Part shown: positions 60,107-64,000 of the stretch, piece after piece
How positions within the stretch are numbered: position 1 is the stretch's first letter
Layout: each line of letters opens with the position of its first letter
DNA from: an uncultured archaeon
Lineage (GTDB): Archaea; Thermoproteota; Bathyarchaeia; TCS64
DNA length: 64,000 nucleotides
Direction of reading: 5' to 3'
Assembly (NCBI GenBank): GCA_938048735.1
Contig: CALIUM010000008.1
Coordinates: 20,461-84,460 of the forward strand
The notes under the pieces: model-generated
Told to the model about the DNA's origin: nothing
Database searches by the model: none
The model's input: the letters and a program-made list of their open reading frames with translations, nothing else
Program-made: the position numbers and the translations under genes

Positions 60107-61441
60107 ATGAAAAAATCTCCGCCAATCATTATCATTCTTTTCTTATTACTATCAGCCTTCACCTTAGTGGAAGCTAATGTAGACCGAGAAGTGGAGTGGA
60201 AGAAGGTTGATAACCAAGAGAAGAAGGAGATACACTACTGTTTTGATGATAAGGATGAAACCTCCACATTCAAAAATTATGATAAGGATGGAAAATGGAA
60301 AGGATGGATAGAGGAAGCGGTTAGGGAATGGAATAATGCTAATACTGGATGGAAATTTATCAAGGTTGAACAGAACGACCCTAAATGTCAAGTTACAATT
60401 GAATTGGATCCAGAGTTGATGTATCTTGAGTATAAACAAACAACGGGGATTCATGAACTTTATGGTAAATGTGGAGAGGTAACTTGGAGTGATAGAGATC
60501 CAACTACCAAAAGGTTTGGTAAGGCAACCGTGAAATTCTTACCCTATCTAAATAAATTCTATTGTAAAACCCATGGAGAATGGGAGACTCACCAAACACA
60601 CCTGGGGACGGAAGGGGCTGACAAGATAGATCCCAGGAGCATTGCGAAGCACGAACTTGGGCATCTCCTCCGAATAAATCACCCTCCCCTAAAGGATGGT
60701 AATAGGGTTGAAAGATATAGGAAGGAGGATGTGATGTGGTGGAACACTGAAGAGATGAAGGGGGAACATCCTAGAAGGCTTTCAGCTCACGATATCGAGG
60801 AGGCCAAAGAGAGCATAAAAAATGAAAATAGAGGCGTTGCGATGATAGATAAGAGTATAACAAAAGAGGGAGGCGTTCTAGTTTATTTAGATCCAGAGGT
60901 TTATCCAGGAGAAATTAAATGTATTATTGAAGTTCCACCTGAAGTTGTAAAAGAGTCAACTACTCTTAGGCTATCAATATTAGATAGCTGTATTCTTCCT
61001 CCCAGAAGAACTCCTGGAGAGCTTGAAATCTTTTCGGCTATTGAGGTCGAAGTAATAGATGGCGAGACTCCAAATACGATGATCATCTCTATATATTATG
61101 GGGATCTTCCAGTAGGCCCTGAGTATCCAACTGGGATTTACATAGATTTTCCAGCAATAGTTGAGGATAGGATAAGGCCCTTTGAGTATGTTGAAATGGG
61201 TTGGAATGAGATATCCGAATACATTCTTGACACTGATAAAAACATGGTCAAATTCATCGTTCGCCATGCGAGCATCTTCGGGCTAGGAGGATCCTTAAGG
61301 CCCGTCATGACGATCAAGCCCCCTGTAGGAGGTTTCATAATCCCCGCTCAGAGGGGCTCTCCTTATAAGGCAACTCAGATTTTAGCCTTTGGAATGGCTG
61401 TTTTGGGCCTCAGCTTAGCCATCATGGAAAAAGGAAGATAG
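60107..61441 (+). CDS. Secreted metzincin-type metalloprotease (matrixin-like)
   Basis: A 444-residue protein. A signal peptide (PIIIILFLLLSAFTLVEAN) is followed by a matrixin-type domain with FKNYDKDGKWKGWIEEAVRE (family-like helix before the site) and the zinc motif HELGHLLRINH (near residue 186), the HExxHxxGxxH arrangement with Arg at the Gly position. An adjoining region with beta-rich sequence follows, and a C-terminal helix (ILAFGMAVLGLSLAI) then basic residues anchors it. The Met-turn is probably in AHDIEEAKES-VAMIDK but I am not certain. Predicted TATA to ATG spacing implies a leaderless mRNA starting at the second codon of a TTG-ATG pair. Confidence 0.8.
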   Translation: MKKSPPIIIILFLLLSAFTLVEANVDREVEWKKVDNQEKKEIHYCFDDKDETSTFKNYDKDGKWKGWIEEAVREWNNANTGWKFIKVEQNDPKCQVTIELDPELMYLEYKQTTGIHELYGKCGEVTWSDRDPTTKRFGKATVKFLPYLNKFYCKTHGEWETHQTHLGTEGADKIDPRSIAKHELGHLLRINHPPLKDGNRVERYRKEDVMWWNTEEMKGEHPRRLSAHDIEEAKESIKNENRGVAMIDKSITKEGGVLVYLDPEVYPGEIKCIIEVPPEVVKESTTLRLSILDSCILPPRRTPGELEIFSAIEVEVIDGETPNTMIISIYYGDLPVGPEYPTGIYIDFPAIVEDRIRPFEYVEMGWNEISEYILDTDKNMVKFIVRHASIFGLGGSLRPVMTIKPPVGGFIIPAQRGSPYKATQILAFGMAVLGLSLAIMEKGR

Positions 61442-61582
61442 TCTTACATTAAATATCCAACAAAAAACATGAGATGAAAGATATGTCTTCATCTTCATCA
61501 TACTACACTCTCAATCAACCCTCATCTAGCATCTAACTTTTATTATTTGGTAGCACAATATAGACTTAAATAATTTGCCATT

Positions 61583-61783
61583 CTACTTCCGAAATAACTT
61601 AAACTTCTCTATGATAAGACGATTATATTCTGTATCGATTCTGATCTTTAATGTTTCTCTTTCCCCGAAAGGAAATAACCCGTCTCTGGCAACCTCGGTA
61701 GGCAAGTAGATGAAGAATTTGTCGTAAAGTTTTCCTCCTGTTCTAGTTGGTCTGTTTATCAACCTACCTTTGCCTTCAAGCAT
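61583..61783 (-). CDS. Small protein with AbrB-like strand pattern
   Basis: A 66-residue basic protein: KLYDKFFIYLPTEVARDGLF then ERETLKIRID and NRLIIEKF. The arrangement (short beta strands, a helix, then more strands, ending IEK) recalls the AbrB/SpoVT swapped-hairpin family, e.g. archaeal antitoxins, but without a strong match. It is divergent from the small membrane ORF at 61807. Confidence 0.5.
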   Translation of the reverse strand: MLEGKGRLINRPTRTGGKLYDKFFIYLPTEVARDGLFPFGERETLKIRIDTEYNRLIIEKFKLFRK

Positions 61784-61806
61784 TTGGAGTTATCACTGGA
61801 TTTGGG

Positions 61807-62019
61807 ATGGCTACAGCTCCTACAGTCAAAGTACGCAGAAATGGTAAAAAGATTTTATTTATCATTGTGCTACCAAATAGGGAGTGGAATAAAGTGAAGT
61901 GGTATTATCGGGTTGGATTTCTAGTTGCCATCGTCTTAGGAATATCCACTTTAGTCCCCGCTCCTGCTCATAAACTCTCTTTACTTGGCTACTACGCCCA
62001 CCTTCAATCGCACCGATAA
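61807..62019 (+). CDS. Small single-pass membrane ORF, 3' end altered
   Basis: The 70-residue ORF has a basic start (KVRRNGKK), two hydrophobic parts (ILFIIVLP and VGFLVAIVLGISTLVPAP) and then runs into the antisense of the AlkD relic. The last ten residues probably derive from that junction, so the natural C terminus is uncertain. Confidence 0.35.
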   Translation: MATAPTVKVRRNGKKILFIIVLPNREWNKVKWYYRVGFLVAIVLGISTLVPAPAHKLSLLGYYAHLQSHR

Positions 62020-62265
62020 GCACAATAATTTGTTTGGTGATTGCTGGAGTAATCTACTCGCGAGTATACGTGCTTCATGAATGCCTGAAAACCAAAGCTG
62101 TTGAGCAAGAGAGTGATCCTTTCCAATTTCTTTTGCTATTCTCCTTAGGTTCGGAATAGAAACTCCATAAGTATTCTCTGGATTAATACCAAACCGCGCC
62201 ATACCCTCTACTGCCTTGGGATTAGATAATGCTTTTAGTCTCTTGAGAATGTTCTCGGGTTGCAT
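61981..62265 (-). pseudogene. N-terminal fragment of an AlkD-type DNA alkylation repair gene
   Basis: MQPENILKRLKALSNPKAVE, then MARFGINPENTYGVSIPNLR, KEIGKDHSLAQQLW and HEARILAS are the first 70 residues of AlkD-like HEAT-repeat glycosylase-family proteins (about 230 residues). After about residue 71 the sequence becomes unrelated and ends at 61981. The region downstream belongs to another gene, so this is a truncated relic. It starts 24 bases after the GyrI-like pseudogene's stop. Confidence 0.7.
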
Positions 62266-62289
62266 TTTTACCTTTTTATGTTCTTTCTT

Positions 62290-62858
62290 TTACTGGTTAC
62301 CGCGTCTTGGATCAGAAAGATAGATTTCGTGGTGGAGGCCGTTTTCAATGAGGTTTTTCTTTTCCATTATTCTTCTCATCTTTAATAGCGATAAAGGTTC
62401 AGTTGAATAAGGACCGACATGCATAATTTGAACGCATTTACCTTCGGTTATTTTCATGAACATGATTTCCTTGACCAATTCTATACCTTTCTTCTTAATG
62501 ATCTCTGCCTTGACTTTCTCAACAATCTCAGAAGTTACAAATTTTGGCATACGGATAAGAAGTTTTCATCTCCCTTCCTCACGAGGAACTTCCAATGCAG
62601 GTTTATCAGATTCAACCCACCAAAGACTCTCAAGTTTTGGAACCCAAAATCATTACCCCGCTTTCTGCAAAGACTCTTTACACTATAAGCGATGGTATAT
62701 AGCGCCTCTATTTTGGCTATAAATTCTTTGCTGCCAGGAGCACCTTTGCCTTTTATTGCTAAAAATTGTGCCTCATCAAATTCAACTACCTACGGCGTTG
62801 TCTTTGCCGCATAATGTGTTTTGTATTCCTTTGTTAGATCCAATTTCGTTGCTGTCAC
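62290..62858 (-). pseudogene. GyrI-like small-molecule-binding protein gene with stops and a frameshift
   Basis: From a GTG at 62858 the minus strand reads TATKLDLTKEYKTHYAAKTT, a TAG, then VVEFDEAQFLAIKGKGAPGS, ALYTIAYSVKSLCRKRGNDF, a frameshift, PKLESLWWVESDKPALEVPR and an in-frame TGA where the family has Trp, and finally MPKFVTSEIVEKVKAEI...CVQIMHVGPYSTEP and HHEIYLSDPRR. The overall layout is that of the GyrI-like proteins of about 200 residues. The last residues are missing. At least three lesions. Confidence 0.75.
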
Positions 62859-63060
62859 AGTTTCAATATCTCCTCTTCTAAATAAATCTGGGTCTAATAA
62901 ATTTTCCTAAAAGGTTGGCTGGCATCGTCTAAGAACCGTCAAATTTCGTGGGAAGTGCACAAATGGAGAGTCACTTTTCCCTAATAGGCGCGATTACTGA
63001 AATCCCTTCTCTCAAGCACCATAATTAACCCGAGAGTTTGAACGTCGCCTCGACTAGGAG
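62859..63060. other. Non-coding interval beside tRNA-Gln
   Basis: No gene was recognised. The stretch marks the left side of the tRNA-Gln locus. No copy of the tRNA's 3' end was found in it. Confidence 0.35.
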
Positions 63061-63312
63061 TTAATGGTAGCCCGGGGGAGATTCGAACTCCCGTCTGAGG
63101 GTCCAAAGCCCCCCATCCTTGTCCCCTAGACGACCGGGCTTCCCCGTAAAATCTCCGTTTTGAAAATCAATCGATTTCAGGGCCTCTACGGCTTTTCTGA
63201 GGCAGTTTTCAGCGACTTTTGAGAGGTTGAGCCCCATTTCACGGGCCTTTATTATGACCTCGTCGTCGATGTAGAGGTTGAGGGCCCTTCTATGCGCAGG
63301 TGTGCGCACCAT
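63061..63312 (-). CDS. RHH (CcdA-like) gene running into tRNA-Gln
   Basis: Residues 1-50 form a CcdA/RHH antitoxin-like protein (HRRALNLYIDDEVIIKAREM, then GLNLSKVAENCLRKAVEAL). From about residue 59 onward the frame is the tRNA-Gln sequence itself, and the ORF ends just beyond the encoded CCA. The natural C terminus has therefore been replaced, and processing of the tRNA would cut the mRNA before its stop codon. The gene follows a wHTH gene by six bases. Confidence 0.6.
   Translation of the reverse strand: MVRTPAHRRALNLYIDDEVIIKAREMGLNLSKVAENCLRKAVEALKSIDFQNGDFTGKPGRLGDKDGGLWTLRREFESPPGYH
63065..63140 (-). tRNA. tRNA-Gln (anticodon TTG)
   Basis: Complete class I tRNA: acceptor AGCCCGG/CCGGGCT, anticodon loop CTTTGGA (anticodon TTG), T-arm GGGAGTTCGAATCTCCC, discriminator A and an encoded CCA. 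Body 63068-63140, CCA at 63065-63067. It lies inside the 3' part of the RHH ORF on the same strand. Confidence 0.95.
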
Positions 63313-63318
63313 CCTGAT

Positions 63319-63942
63319 CTATCCTCCTTTGGCCTCCTCCATTCCGCTCCGTGTCTTGGCTAAGAATTCATCCCCAATCTCTTGGAGGATCTTGAGGGGG
63401 ATCTCCGGCTTAGCCACGGCGATGTTTATAGCTGAGCCGGCTATCGGAGCGATGACTCCCGAGACGAGTTCTTCAAAGTGCTTGCGCGCCAGGCGTAGGC
63501 GCTCAGCCCGATCCTCTCCCGCCTTTAGCCATGCGTTTATAACGGCGTTGAACAACTCGAAGCACATTGTCCCAAGCAGGAAGTATAATTCATTTCTAAA
63601 TAGCCTTTTATAATATTCCTGTTTCTCTTGCGTTTCTATCTGCCCTTCAACGGCGAAGCTTTCGGTCTTGGTAAATCGCTCCCTCCAAAACTTTATCGTT
63701 TTCTCTATTCCGGGATGCCTCTCCGAGAGGCTGATGACGACCCGGGGACCCTTAGGAGTATCCACTAGCCTCCTGATGAGGAGGCCCTCCTCGATGCCTT
63801 GCTTCACCAAGCCATAGAGGCGGGCTGGCCCGAGCCGATAGTGCTTCTTGGCATGCCGTCTGAGCTCCGTGATGGTGGCCTCCCCGCCGAGCTCCGTCAG
63901 GCATCTGATGGCCTCCCCGACCCGCCTCTCAACCTTCACCAT
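63319..63942 (-). CDS. Winged-helix protein of unknown function, 207 residues
   Basis: The N-terminal 75 residues form a winged helix (GEAIRCLTELGGEATITELR, RLGPARLYGLVKQGIEEGLL). The rest is helical (LGTMCFELFNAVINAWLKAG, AKPEIPLKILQEIGDEFLAK) with a hydrophobic SGVIAPIAGSAINIAV segment. I know no family. It is the upstream partner of the RHH gene in what looks like a two-gene operon next to tRNA-Gln, possibly left from an integrated element. Confidence 0.65.
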   Translation of the reverse strand: MVKVERRVGEAIRCLTELGGEATITELRRHAKKHYRLGPARLYGLVKQGIEEGLLIRRLVDTPKGPRVVISLSERHPGIEKTIKFWRERFTKTESFAVEGQIETQEKQEYYKRLFRNELYFLLGTMCFELFNAVINAWLKAGEDRAERLRLARKHFEELVSGVIAPIAGSAINIAVAKPEIPLKILQEIGDEFLAKTRSGMEEAKGG

Positions 63943-64000
63943 CGACTCCCATAGAGAACACTTGTTTTAAATCTATTTAAGTATTTCGATATTGAATTTT

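Noticed and set aside
61990..62110. Extension of the small membrane ORF through AlkD sequence by a frameshift
   Set aside because: The apparent hydrophobic continuation is just the antisense of the AlkD fragment.
1..64000. CRISPR arrays or Cas genes
   Set aside because: No regularly spaced repeats and no Cas-like proteins were seen; TnpB remnants are not Cas loci.

Overview
The window looks like a piece of an anaerobic archaeal chromosome, most likely from the Thermoproteota, with Bathyarchaeia or a neighbouring lineage as my best guess. Support for Archaea: family B DNA polymerase, Alba chromatin protein, archease, a Dph6-type diphthamide ligase, archaeal-type asparaginyl- and threonyl-tRNA synthetases, a queC-centred 7-deazaguanine (archaeosine) operon, an F420 gamma-glutamyl ligase (CofE), tungsten/molybdenum aldehyde:ferredoxin oxidoreductase, TATA-box promoters with very short or no leaders, and Shine-Dalgarno motifs of the GGTGA/GGAGGTG type. 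The class assignment is inference; nothing here is a phylogenetic marker I can place without a search.

Layout. 1-8.4 kb: D-aminoacylase, a decayed PIN toxin locus, dph6, a ThrRS without editing domain, a queT-queC operon with an apparent structured leader RNA, a DUF998 protein and AsnRS. 8.4-14.3 kb: a decayed region with an ABC binding-protein remnant, a retropepsin-like gene, the speB-polB pair, and a small HTH regulator facing a tiny ORF across a bidirectional, palindrome-rich promoter. 14.3-18.5 kb: a Kef-type antiporter and the first copy of a four-gene membrane cassette (A-B-C-D) of unknown function. 18.9-23.6 kb: MlrC-type peptidase, GTP-type PEP carboxykinase, DUF72 protein.

23.7-31.2 kb is an integrated virus- or plasmid-like element: a chain of tiny overlapping genes for membrane and zinc-ribbon proteins, two tyrosine recombinases plus a recombinase fragment, a putative replication protein, and a 270-bp nested inverted repeat that could be its origin. 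31.3-32.4 kb carries a retropepsin-like pair and a deleted paralogue.

32.9-40.6 kb holds the second copy of the four-gene membrane cassette, divergently transcribed from an ASKHA ATPase of the MutL/GlmL type and a barrel-sandwich/KOW-like protein, and followed by two related small amphipathic proteins. With the 15.7-18.5 kb copy this is the best candidate for an undescribed system. 40.7-50.8 kb: AOR, HD phosphohydrolase, tRNA-Ser(CGA), a frameshifted acylphosphatase-coiled-coil gene, a TnpB remnant, cofE, archease, a heavily broken guaA, a CBS protein, a nitroreductase, a nucleotidyltransferase and a site-2 protease.

50.84-51.26 kb is a G+C-rich non-coding block closed by an 11-bp helix, which I read as a large structured RNA that I could not assign to RNase P or SRP RNA. 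51.4-61.4 kb is a mix of an MFS exporter, Alba, and several membrane-anchored or secreted proteins, including a caspase-fold protein and a metzincin protease, plus a cyclophilin-like protein, a CMD-family protein and a membrane dipeptidase. 61.4-64 kb is decayed (AlkD and GyrI-like fragments) and ends with a tRNA-Gln(TTG) lying inside the 3' end of an RHH gene, next to a winged-helix gene. No CRISPR array and no rRNA gene were found.
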